A DNA stretch of 64,000 nucleotides from the NCBI RefSeq assembly GCF_017745275.1, contig NZ_JAGHZS010000006.1, forward strand, positions 528,042-592,041, in the 5' to 3' direction. The notes under the pieces were generated by a model. It had not been told where the DNA came from and ran no database searches. It saw only the letters and a program-made list of their open reading frames with translations. Position 1 is the stretch's first letter; each line of letters opens with the position of its first letter. This document shows, piece after piece, positions 8,800 through 17,244 of the stretch. The translations under genes and the position numbers were made by a program. This stretch comes from Chitinophaga sp. (GTDB lineage: Bacteria > Bacteroidota > Bacteroidia > Chitinophagales > Chitinophagaceae).

Positions 8800-11163
8800 A
8801 TGAAGCTGCAAGGGCTTATGAAAGTATGTGCCATTATATTGTGCTGCTTATGCAGTAACCAATTGCTGGCACAGCAATTAAAGCTGGGAACTAATCCTTC
8901 CACACTAAAATCATCTGCTTTACTTGAACTGGAAAGTGCAAAGCAGGCTTTGTTAATTACCCGCATCGCAGATACTAACCAGATCGTTAGCCCGGTTAAC
9001 GGGATGATCATATACCTGACCACTGATAACTCTTTCCGTGTCAGAGCTAATAATTACTGGAATAAATTAATTCCGGAAGGTAGCGCTATCCAATCTATCA
9101 ACAACGACGCCACACCCGCCCAAAAAATAATCGCTAATTATACCCCCGCCGGTACATTTGGTTTTACAACCGCAGCAGGAACACATACGCTCACCATTCC
9201 TGATGCCGGACTCACTGCCGCAGGTTTTATGAACATTGGCGCCCAGTCGTTCAAGGGATTAAAGAATTTCACAGATGGCCTGCAAACCGCCAATCTGCGT
9301 GTAGTGAATGATTTGAGTACCCCCACAAAAATATTAGGTAAAGATGGAAGTGGTGATGTGTCGGCCCTGACGTTAGACGCTACCACGTTAAATCTTACTG
9401 CAGGCTTGCTTAAAGCCAATAATACCACCAAATTATGGAATGCCGGTAAAATAGCGGACTACGATGTATCATTCGCCACTGCACCAACAACAGATCAGGT
9501 GCTCACTTTTAATGGTACACAATGGATCGCGAAAGCTGCTGCAAGTGCTATCTTGTCTATTAACAGCGACGCTACATCTGCCCAGAAAATAGTAGCAACC
9601 TATACCCCCGCCGGTACATTTGGTTTTACAACCGCAGCAGGAACACATACGCTCACCATTCCTGATGCCGGACTCACTGCCGCAGGTTTTATGAACATTG
9701 GCGCCCAGTCGTTCAAGGGATTAAAGAATTTCACAGATGGCCTGCAAACCGCCAATCTGCGTGTAGTGAATGATTTGAGTACCCCTACAAAAGTATTAGG
9801 TAAAGATGGAAATGGTGACGTAGCAGCCCTGACCCTCGGCACTACGCTGGGTCTTACTGCTGGTAGCCTGAATGCTAATAACACTACTAAACTCTGGAAC
9901 GCCAATAAAATAGCGGACTACGATGTATCATTCGCCACCGCACCAACAACTGACCAGGTGCTCACTTTTAATGGCACACAATGGATCGCGAAAGCCGCAA
10001 CAGGAGGTATTACCTCCATCGGGCTCTCTATGCCATCGCTGTTCACAGTAACTGGATCTCCACTTACTGCGAATGGTACCATCACCACAAACCTGGCTAA
10101 TCAAAACGCTAACCTGGTATTTGCAGGCCCGGCGTCAGGAGGAGCCGCTGCACCAACTTTCCGCTCTCTGGCAGCTGCTGATATACCCACTAACCTGGGC
10201 GGCTATATTCAGAATACCACTACGCAACAAGCCTCCTCCAATTTTAATATATCCGGTAATGGTGCCATTGCCGGAACATTAGGAGTAGGAACCGCTACAC
10301 CAGGTAATAAAGTGGAAATCACAGGACCATCCTTTGCTCCTACTTCACCATTTAACATTTCAGGTCTTCGGTTAACAAACCTGGTGGGTGCTCTTTCCAC
10401 ATCAATACCCGCTACATCTAAAGTGCTCTCTATTAATAGCTCTGGTGATGTTATCTTAACAGACAATCCATCTACCACCAACTGGTTAACGGGTGGTAAC
10501 GCTGCCACAAGCACCCAGTTTCTGGGTACTACCAATGCCGTGGATATGGTAGTGAAGTATAATAATAAAGAACTCTTCAGAGGATCAAGAGGTCAAACAG
10601 CTGCAGAAAGCGGCGGAACCGATTTCTCTGCTTATACATTAACACTCTTCAATGGCGCTACCAAATTTAATGGTCACCCATTGATTATACGTGCCAACGG
10701 TAACGATGTCCTGGCATTTGAAGATGCTGCCGGTACACCCAAATGGCACTGGAATATATTGGGAGGTGGATTGAACTTCGTGGAAACAAACGTTGCGGAC
10801 TACAGACTATTTCTACAGAATGGAGGAAATGTAGGAATCGGAACCAGTACGCCAGGAGCGCTACTGGATGTGGAAGGGACAGCTATAATAGGCACCGGAG
10901 GGTCAGTATTAAACGGTATTATTCGCGCAACAAATGTGAACCCGGGATCTATTGCCACAGGGACTGCAGTTTCCAAAACATTTACAGTAACCGGTGCTGC
11001 AGTTGGAGGAAACGTCATCATTAATCCACGGGCAGACCTTACTTCCTCTTTTTCTATTGTTTCTGCCCGGGTAAGTGCTGCTAATACTGTTACCGTAATT
11101 TTTAATAACAGTACAGGAAGTGCTGTTACCAACAGGAGTTTTGATCTGACCGTTATCCAATAA
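8800..11163 (+). CDS. Exported repeat-rich surface/fibre-like protein with internal duplication
   Basis: A 787-residue paralogue of the preceding gene product. After a signal peptide (CLCSNQLLA|QQ) it has the same N-terminal module (LKLGTNPSTLKSSALLELES, ALLITRIADT, NGMIIYLT). Two tandem repeats of about 154 residues follow (about 97-250 and 251-404), which share a stretch of 185 identical bases. The remainder is beta-rich with tail-fibre-like phrases (SGNGAIAGTLGVGTATP, NVGIGTSTPGALLDVEG), a pattern common to fibre proteins with a trimeric fold. Function is unknown; adhesion or appendage formation is an inference. It ends 5 bases before the next start, indicating co-transcription. Confidence 0.8.
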   Translation: MKLQGLMKVCAIILCCLCSNQLLAQQLKLGTNPSTLKSSALLELESAKQALLITRIADTNQIVSPVNGMIIYLTTDNSFRVRANNYWNKLIPEGSAIQSINNDATPAQKIIANYTPAGTFGFTTAAGTHTLTIPDAGLTAAGFMNIGAQSFKGLKNFTDGLQTANLRVVNDLSTPTKILGKDGSGDVSALTLDATTLNLTAGLLKANNTTKLWNAGKIADYDVSFATAPTTDQVLTFNGTQWIAKAAASAILSINSDATSAQKIVATYTPAGTFGFTTAAGTHTLTIPDAGLTAAGFMNIGAQSFKGLKNFTDGLQTANLRVVNDLSTPTKVLGKDGNGDVAALTLGTTLGLTAGSLNANNTTKLWNANKIADYDVSFATAPTTDQVLTFNGTQWIAKAATGGITSIGLSMPSLFTVTGSPLTANGTITTNLANQNANLVFAGPASGGAAAPTFRSLAAADIPTNLGGYIQNTTTQQASSNFNISGNGAIAGTLGVGTATPGNKVEITGPSFAPTSPFNISGLRLTNLVGALSTSIPATSKVLSINSSGDVILTDNPSTTNWLTGGNAATSTQFLGTTNAVDMVVKYNNKELFRGSRGQTAAESGGTDFSAYTLTLFNGATKFNGHPLIIRANGNDVLAFEDAAGTPKWHWNILGGGLNFVETNVADYRLFLQNGGNVGIGTSTPGALLDVEGTAIIGTGGSVLNGIIRATNVNPGSIATGTAVSKTFTVTGAAVGGNVIINPRADLTSSFSIVSARVSAANTVTVIFNNSTGSAVTNRSFDLTVIQ
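9139..9785 (+). repeat. 185-bp exact direct repeat inside the surface-protein gene
   Basis: Bases 9139-9323 recur identically at 9601-9785, a period of 462 bp or exactly 154 codons. Flanking sequence in each unit is similar but diverged, which points to a recent duplication or gene-conversion tract within an older tandem repeat. Confidence 0.92.
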
Positions 11164-11168
11164 GCTAA

Positions 11169-12746
11169 TTGAAAACAAAGTACTTAATATTATCACTAAT
11201 ATTATTGCTGGCGGGAACTGCCTCCGCCCAGCAAGGCGTCTACATCCCCTCCGGAGCCACTGTATGGCTCTCCGGCAATACCAACGTAGGCATCTTCGCT
11301 GACATGACCAACAACGGAATCCTCGGTTCAAACCCTAATACCACTTTTTATTTCCTCAGCAAATTATGGACTAACGGTAACGGATCTACGCTACCTGACG
11401 AAAGCGCCGACGGCGTTTCCGGCACCGGCGGTACCTTCAATTTTTCCGGTGGTACCGGTATCGGGCAACAAAAAGTATTCGGTGGTTACAGCTTCATCAC
11501 CAAAACAGGCACCAGCTTTCCTAACCTGCAACTCAGCAATAGCGCAGGTTTGCTGCTCGACGATCTCAGTGATCTGAAAGTCCGCAATGCCCTGCAATTC
11601 ACTAATGGCCGTCTTTACCTGAATGGCTGGATCCTGCAGGTGGGCGATAAAAATCCCGGTACTATCACCGGCTATTCCGATGCCCGCTACGTGGTTACCG
11701 GCAAAGGCGTCGCCGGAGGCTTATTGTACCGCGCCGCTATCAATAATGCTGCAGGTAAAGTAGTGTTTCCAATAGGAACAGACGATAATAGCTATGCACC
11801 CGCTGCCGTGCTGATGACTGGCGGGAAAGACATGATCGGCGCAAGAGTATACGACAGTGTTTTCACAGTAGCCGCCGGTGGTACCGCTTACCCCGACAGC
11901 TTCGTTAATAAAACCTGGAATATCCGCCGCGATGATAACACCGGCGGCGAGGTAGACGTAATCCTGCAACACATGGATACCGACGAACTACCTGCCTATG
12001 CTACTTACCGCGACAGCAGTTTCATTACCCGCTTTGTTACCGGGGTGTGGGATAACGTTCCGTTTATTCCTAATAAACCCCTGGCAGGAACACTGACCAC
12101 CAGCTCCATGTCCAGCCCTGCTACTATGCACCTGCGACATTTCACTGCCCTGGGCAGTAGTGAATATTTCGCCAAAACCACGCTCTTCGGATCGGCTAAA
12201 CCAGCTATCTTCCTGAGCTTCGAGGCTTACCGTATCGCCCCGGCCATGGTACAGCTGGACTGGACCACCAGCAGGGAAGTATTTAATGCAGTATTTGAAG
12301 TGGAACGCCGCTATGAAAGGGAAGAGAGCTTCACCAAAATTGCAACGGTGCCTACAAAAGCCATCAATGGCAACAGCAGCATACCGCTTAGTTATATGTA
12401 CCAGGATCCGAATGATTACGACGACTGGACCTACTATCGCATTAAGGCCGTAGGCAAAAATGGCAAAGTCACCTATTCGGAAATCCGGGCTGTACCACCT
12501 TTTGTACAAATCAACGTATACCCGAACCCGAACAACGGCCGCTTTATGGTGAAAATACGGGGTATTCGCGGGGATATGCAGATAGAACTGCGTGACGTAT
12601 GGAGCCAGGTAATGCGGACATATGACGTGAAGGGAGACAAAGACATTGATATCTCTGGTATGCCTTCCGGCGTTTACTTCCTGGTCATTTATCATAAAGA
12701 AACAATGAAAGTGCTCTACACCACCAAGGTGGTAGTCACGCAATAG
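11169..12746 (+). CDS. T9SS-sorted surface protein with C-terminal sorting domain
   Basis: A 525-residue exported protein read from a TTG start at 11169, five bases after the previous stop; the TTG begins a good signal peptide (MKTKYLILSLILLLAGTASA|QQ). The middle is beta-rich with no recognised enzyme motif. The last 80 or so residues form a type A T9SS sorting domain: VYPNPNNGRF, a LRDVWSQ-type strand, DISGMPSGVYFLVI, and a basic/hydrophobic end (KVLYTTKVVVTQ). T9SS substrates cross the outer membrane through the Spr/Por machinery and are usually anchored or released. As the last gene of the run it may anchor or partner the two fibre-like proteins (inference). Confidence 0.85.
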   Translation: MKTKYLILSLILLLAGTASAQQGVYIPSGATVWLSGNTNVGIFADMTNNGILGSNPNTTFYFLSKLWTNGNGSTLPDESADGVSGTGGTFNFSGGTGIGQQKVFGGYSFITKTGTSFPNLQLSNSAGLLLDDLSDLKVRNALQFTNGRLYLNGWILQVGDKNPGTITGYSDARYVVTGKGVAGGLLYRAAINNAAGKVVFPIGTDDNSYAPAAVLMTGGKDMIGARVYDSVFTVAAGGTAYPDSFVNKTWNIRRDDNTGGEVDVILQHMDTDELPAYATYRDSSFITRFVTGVWDNVPFIPNKPLAGTLTTSSMSSPATMHLRHFTALGSSEYFAKTTLFGSAKPAIFLSFEAYRIAPAMVQLDWTTSREVFNAVFEVERRYEREESFTKIATVPTKAINGNSSIPLSYMYQDPNDYDDWTYYRIKAVGKNGKVTYSEIRAVPPFVQINVYPNPNNGRFMVKIRGIRGDMQIELRDVWSQVMRTYDVKGDKDIDISGMPSGVYFLVIYHKETMKVLYTTKVVVTQ

Positions 12747-12759
12747 CCGTTAGCGTTAT

Positions 12760-12814
12760 GGATTTGTGTGGAATGGAAAGCGAAACATCGCGTTTGCCAT
12801 CTCCTCACAAATCC
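12760..12814. repeat. Intergenic inverted repeat between the surface operon and cmk
   Basis: GGATTTGTG (12760-12768) pairs with CACAAATCC (12806-12814). No T-run follows, so it is not a clear intrinsic terminator. Just before it, TAGCCGTTAGCGTTA resembles units of the heptamer family. Confidence 0.4.
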
Positions 12815-12829
12815 TAATTCCTGATTTCC

Positions 12830-12860
12830 TTGTTTTTCTCGCTGATTTGGCGCAATTTTG
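12830..12860 (+). promoter_or_regulatory. Candidate promoter of cmk
   Basis: TTG at 12830-12832, a 20-base spacer, then CAATTTTG at 12853-12860, close to TAnnTTTG. Transcription would start near 12867 and give a leader of about 35 bases before the TTG codon at 12902. This argues against the longer frame that begins inside this promoter. Confidence 0.55.
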
Positions 12861-12901
12861 TAGCGTTCTTCCCTATAGACGATTCATTTAAACAGATAGT
12901 T

Positions 12902-13591
12902 TTGAAAAAAATAATCATCACGATAGATGGCTACTCTTCATGTGGCAAAAGCACCCTGGCCAAGCAATTGGCTAAAAAGCTGAACTATACCTATATAGAC
13001 AGCGGTGCTATGTATCGTGCAGTGACCCTGTATTTTATTCAAAACCGCATCGACTGGATGTCGCATGAAGCAGTAGCCACAGCCCTGAAAGATGTACACC
13101 TGGACTTTGTACTCAATTCCCTCACTGGTTTATGCGAAATGTACCTGAACAATGAGAATGTGGAACACCTGATCCGGGAAATGGTAGTGGCAGAGAAAGT
13201 AAGTGAAGTGGCCGCCGTAAAGGAAGTACGCGACTTTGCCGTGGCACAGCAAAAGAAAATGGGCGCCCGCAAAGGCATCGTAATGGATGGCCGGGATATT
13301 GGTACCGTGGTATTCCCACATGCAGAACTGAAGATCTTTATGACCGCTGAAATCGCCATCCGCGTACAGCGCCGCTTTAAAGAACTGTATGAGAAAAACA
13401 GGAATATTACACTGGAAGAAGTAAAACAAAACCTCGAATTAAGAGATTATATAGATGCCAACCGCGAAATAAGTCCGCTGCGGAAAGCAGATGACGCTAT
13501 TATCCTGGATAACAGCCACTTAAACCTCGAAGACCAGCTGCAATTAGTGATGCAATGGGTGGAGGATGCAATAATGGCGCACTCCTCCTAA
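12902..13591 (+). CDS. cmk: Cytidylate kinase
   Basis: Cmk phosphorylates CMP and dCMP to the diphosphates. From the TTG at 12902 the protein has 229 residues, the usual length, and starts KKIIITIDGYSSCGKST with the P-loop GYSSCGKS. YIDSGAMYR, the RDIGTVVFP motif, and the LID and C-terminal RDxxDxxRxxSPL region (ELRDYIDANREISPLRKADDA) confirm the family. An in-frame upstream start at 12830 would add 24 residues unlike the family and overlap the promoter. Stands alone. Confidence 0.94.
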   Translation: MKKIIITIDGYSSCGKSTLAKQLAKKLNYTYIDSGAMYRAVTLYFIQNRIDWMSHEAVATALKDVHLDFVLNSLTGLCEMYLNNENVEHLIREMVVAEKVSEVAAVKEVRDFAVAQQKKMGARKGIVMDGRDIGTVVFPHAELKIFMTAEIAIRVQRRFKELYEKNRNITLEEVKQNLELRDYIDANREISPLRKADDAIILDNSHLNLEDQLQLVMQWVEDAIMAHSS

Positions 13592-14196
13592 AATATTATT
13601 TTCTTTTATTAAAACTCTTTTATACATTTGTTATGTAGCTGTTAATGTTACCAACCCAATAATTTTTCCACATCCTCCCGAATTTCCAATAGAATTTTAT
13701 TTGCATGTTAATGCCTGTCTTTTTATAGACACATTTACATACCCAACCTTATCCTCTCTGAAAATACTGCTTAGGTAATTTTCATATAGTAAGTCATTAG
13801 TGCCAACGATTATAGTGCTGCTGATCCGACTGAATAAGACAATAGAACAGGTGCGTAACACGCAATTATATGCCGTGCTTTCAAAAAGGTCTTATCCTAG
13901 CTATATCCACAAGGACCCTTTGCTATTAACCGATTATAAATTGCTATTATATAAAATTCAGCCGGACTGTGGTATCACCGCTATTGTCAGGCATTAAAGG
14001 TAATGTGGGATGGCGTGGTTCGCCATGACCGTTCCATATTTTCAGTAGGTGTATTCGGTTAATAGGAAGAAGGGGCGAATTCTTTCGCCCTTTCGCTTTT
14101 TTAAAACTTTTGATTGTCAGCTGATTATTATGCGTACTACTACGTGCAGGTTATTCATAATTCTTTTTTAAATTGTGTTGTCTCACAGACCAGCCA
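13592..14196 (+). other. 600-bp gene-poor region, possible small RNA unit
   Basis: No convincing protein gene. A 65-codon GTG-start frame (13800-13997) has no recognisable features. Near 14012-14028 a hairpin ATGGCG-TGGTT-CGCCAT occurs, and at 14068-14102 a plus-strand intrinsic terminator sits about 95 bases before the histidine kinase start. A terminator with no gene in front suggests a short non-coding transcript or an attenuated leader, but no known RNA family is recognised. Confidence 0.4.
14068..14102 (+). terminator. Intrinsic terminator upstream of the histidine kinase gene
   Basis: AAGGGGCGAA pairs with TTCGCCCTTT (one G-T pair) around a short loop, followed by CGCTTTTTT. It points in the plus direction, with no obvious gene ahead of it for over 450 bases. 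Confidence 0.7.
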
Positions 14197-16149
14197 ATGT
14201 CTATTAAAGGTGTATGTTTTTTGTTCCTGCTCCTCCTGGGAGCCAATTCAGGAACGATAGCGCAGGATTCCCTGCGGATATCCAGGTTAATGGATTCTAT
14301 TCGTACGCTCCCCACTGACACTGCTAAAGTATCCTTGTTACTTAAAACAGGTACCGCTAATAACCGCTATTTTGAATCTCATAAACAGGAAAACGTATTC
14401 CTGCAGGAGGCCCTTGGTTTGGCACAACGTCTCAAATATCCCAAAGGAATTTCAGCAGCCTACAACGAAATCGGCACCAATAAACGGAATAAATCCCTCT
14501 ACATTGTAGCGGAAGATTATCATGAAAAAGCCCTGAAAGCCGCAGAAGAAGCAAAGGATACCTTTCTCATCGTTTTCTCCCTGAACAACGCCGGCGTAGA
14601 TTGCCGCCGCCAGGATAAGTTGCAAAAGGCTTTCGATTATCATGTCAGGGCGCTGGTGCTGGCCGAAAAAATCAATGATATCCGTAATATCTGTGTCGCC
14701 ACCAACAGCATTGGCAACATCCAACTCACTACCGAAAAGTACGATGACGCTATCACCCATTTCAACCACGCGCTGGAGCTCGAAGAAAAGAGCCACAATG
14801 AGTTGGGCGTAGCCATCAACCTGGGAAACCTGGGATACGCCTACCAGGGACAAAACAAGCTGGATCTGGCTATCCAGTATTATAAACGCTCCCTGAATAT
14901 GAATCTAAAAATGGATCGCCCCATTGGGATGGCCATTTGCTATAATGCCCTGGGAGCGGCTTACAAAGAAAAGAAAGATTACGCCACCGCGATGGAATAC
15001 CTGAAAAAAGCGCTGGAGGTAAATGATAAGGTAGATGATAAAGTGCATGTGGCAGAAAGCTACCTTGGCATCGGAAAATTACTCGGCGCACAGGGAAAGC
15101 ATGAGGAAGCCCGTGAGAATATCATGGAATCCATTAGCATCAGTACTTTCTGGGGATTTAAATCCATGCTGATGGATGCGTATAAAGCCCTGGCAGAAGA
15201 TTACAAGGCAAGTGGCGATTTTAAAAAATCACTGGAAGCTGCTGATAAATCCCTGCTGTATAAAGATAGTATTCTCGATGAACGCTCTGCAATGGCCCTC
15301 GCACAAATGCAGACCATTTATGAGGTAGACCGGAAAGATAACCAGATTCGCAGCCTGGAGCACGACAAAACGGTCAACGAACTACGCACCAGGAGAAATG
15401 TAACCACCACCTTTTTCCTGGCCGCCTTCCTGCTAATGGCAGTGGTAGGTGGTTTTTTCTATATCCGTCACCGTAACCTGCAGGCAAAAAAACAAACCTT
15501 GCAATTGGAACTCCGGTCGCTGCGCTCCCAGATGAATCCTCACTTTATTTTTAATTCCCTGAGTTCTATTCATCGTTATATCTGGAGTAATAACCAGGAA
15601 GAAGCGTCAGACTACCTGACCAAGTTCTCCCGGCTCATGCGCCTCATCCTCGATAATACACAACATACATTTGTTACCTTAAATAAGGAACTGGAATCAT
15701 TAAGGTTGTATCTTGACCTGGAATCATTGCGCTGTAATGGCATTTTTGACTACTCCTTTAATATTGATCCCGACATTAATGATGAAGAAGTACTGATCCC
15801 GCCAATGATCCTGCAACCATATGTGGAAAACGCTATCTGGCACGGACTTGTACATAAATTACCAGAGGAAAAAGGATTACTGACAATCGATATCGTTCTG
15901 AAAAATCGCAGCCTCGTATGTACCATTACAGATAACGGGATAGGCCGCAAAAAGGCGATGGAAATAAAAGACAGGAAAGGACGCCTGCACAATTCGGTGG
16001 GCATGAAAGTAACAGAAGGCCGGATAGACCTGATCCGGAAAATTAATAATAAAGATGCCAGGGTAATGGTAACAGACCTGGAAGACGAGCAAGGGCAGGG
16101 CATTGGCACCAAAGTGACGATTGTATTGCCCGCGGAATTTATATTTTAA
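14197..16149 (+). CDS. TPR-sensor LytS-type histidine kinase
   Basis: A membrane sensor kinase, 650 residues from the ATG at 14197, which begins a good signal peptide (MSIKGVCFLFLLLLGANSGTIA|Q). An upstream in-frame TTG at 14173 would spoil it. The periplasmic part consists of about seven TPR repeats (A-Y-x-G pairs such as NLGYAYQGQNKLDLAIQYYK). One transmembrane helix follows (TTFFLAAFLLMAVVGGFFYI), then a short coiled linker. The His_kinase domain has QMNPHFIFNSL with H449, and the HATPase motif is PYVENAIWHGL...DNGIGRKKA. It pairs with the LytTR regulator 69 bases downstream. The signal is unknown. Confidence 0.9.
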   Translation: MSIKGVCFLFLLLLGANSGTIAQDSLRISRLMDSIRTLPTDTAKVSLLLKTGTANNRYFESHKQENVFLQEALGLAQRLKYPKGISAAYNEIGTNKRNKSLYIVAEDYHEKALKAAEEAKDTFLIVFSLNNAGVDCRRQDKLQKAFDYHVRALVLAEKINDIRNICVATNSIGNIQLTTEKYDDAITHFNHALELEEKSHNELGVAINLGNLGYAYQGQNKLDLAIQYYKRSLNMNLKMDRPIGMAICYNALGAAYKEKKDYATAMEYLKKALEVNDKVDDKVHVAESYLGIGKLLGAQGKHEEARENIMESISISTFWGFKSMLMDAYKALAEDYKASGDFKKSLEAADKSLLYKDSILDERSAMALAQMQTIYEVDRKDNQIRSLEHDKTVNELRTRRNVTTTFFLAAFLLMAVVGGFFYIRHRNLQAKKQTLQLELRSLRSQMNPHFIFNSLSSIHRYIWSNNQEEASDYLTKFSRLMRLILDNTQHTFVTLNKELESLRLYLDLESLRCNGIFDYSFNIDPDINDEEVLIPPMILQPYVENAIWHGLVHKLPEEKGLLTIDIVLKNRSLVCTITDNGIGRKKAMEIKDRKGRLHNSVGMKVTEGRIDLIRKINNKDARVMVTDLEDEQGQGIGTKVTIVLPAEFIF

Positions 16150-16218
16150 CCAGCGATGTTTTATTTACTACACTTCATCCTTAAACCATAAAACAGCGAA
16201 TAGCTGAAAGTTACCTGT

Positions 16219-16986
16219 ATGAGCGAAATCAAAGCTATCATTGTTGACGACGAACAACATTGCATAGATGCCCTGCAAACAATGTTACAGAAAAAGTGTC
16301 CCGGTGTAAATGTAATTGGTACCGCTAAAAGTGTACGGGACGCAAAAGAACTGGTAGATGAATTACAACCAGACCTGGTATTCCTGGATGTGGAAATGCC
16401 CTACCAGAATGGATTTGAGCTGTTGAAATTATTTGAAAAAGTATTTTTCGACGTCATTTTTACAACGGCCTATGAGCAATATGCTTTAAAAGCGATTAAG
16501 TTTAACGCATTGGATTACCTGTTGAAACCCTTTAGTGTAAGGGAATTACAGGATGCACTGGATAAATGCAGGGAAAGAAAGAGTAATCGTGTTAAAGACC
16601 AGTCCGGAGGTTCTCCCATGGAGGTGTTCCTGCAAAACATGAAAACATTGCAGCAAACGCACAAAAAAATTGCACTCCCTACTATCAATGGCCTGGTGTT
16701 TATGCCGGTACAAAACATAGTACGCTGCGAGTCTACCGGCAACTATACCCGCATTTTCTTTACCGACAAAAAGAACCTGATGGTATCCCGTCCACTGAAA
16801 GAGTTTGAAGAGTTGTTGTCGGATGTGGATTTCTTCCGGGTACACAATTCACACCTGATTAATATGCAGCAAATGCAGTCTTATATACAGGGTGAAGGTG
16901 GTTTTGCCCTGATGAGCGATGGCACACAGGTGGAAGTTTCCAGGAGAAGAAAAGCCGACTTTTTAAAGAAAGCCATGCAGTTCTAA
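16219..16986 (+). CDS. LytTR-family response regulator
   Basis: A 255-residue regulator. The receiver domain (1-120) has the acidic pair D10-D11, phospho-acceptor D57 in FLDVEMP and the LLKPF lysine. The C-terminal LytTR DNA-binding domain (about 150-255) shows IVRCESTGNYTRIFF, LKEFEELL and FFRVHNSHLIN. It should be phosphorylated by the TPR kinase encoded just upstream. Targets are unknown; no matching operator is apparent nearby. Confidence 0.93.
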   Translation: MSEIKAIIVDDEQHCIDALQTMLQKKCPGVNVIGTAKSVRDAKELVDELQPDLVFLDVEMPYQNGFELLKLFEKVFFDVIFTTAYEQYALKAIKFNALDYLLKPFSVRELQDALDKCRERKSNRVKDQSGGSPMEVFLQNMKTLQQTHKKIALPTINGLVFMPVQNIVRCESTGNYTRIFFTDKKNLMVSRPLKEFEELLSDVDFFRVHNSHLINMQQMQSYIQGEGGFALMSDGTQVEVSRRRKADFLKKAMQF

Positions 16987-17169
16987 GAGAGATTTTAAAA
17001 AGCCTGTTCCGATTTTATTCGTTTTTATGCCAGTTATAGCTATTTACCTACCATATAATAAATGGCTATTGCGGGCATATTTTAGATAGATTACTTTTGA
17101 ATTACGATTTCAATATTAACACTATATAAAGATTTTATACTCTGCATTACTAGCGTGATTAGCCCCAAA

Positions 17170-17200
17170 GAAAAAAGACACCTTCATGGTGTCTTTTTTG
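17170..17200. terminator. Bidirectional terminator, LytTR regulator / ispH
   Basis: AAAAAAGACACC and GGTGTCTTTTTT form a 12-bp stem around TTCAT, with A-rich and T-rich flanks usable on both strands, between convergent genes. Confidence 0.9.
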
Positions 17201-17244
17201 TTATATCTTATAAGATAAGAATAATCTACATATCATAGATATGA

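Noticed and set aside
13800..13997. 65-codon GTG-start frame
   Set aside because: No ribosome site, signal, motif or neighbour relation; composition is not distinctive. Kept only as part of the possible RNA region.
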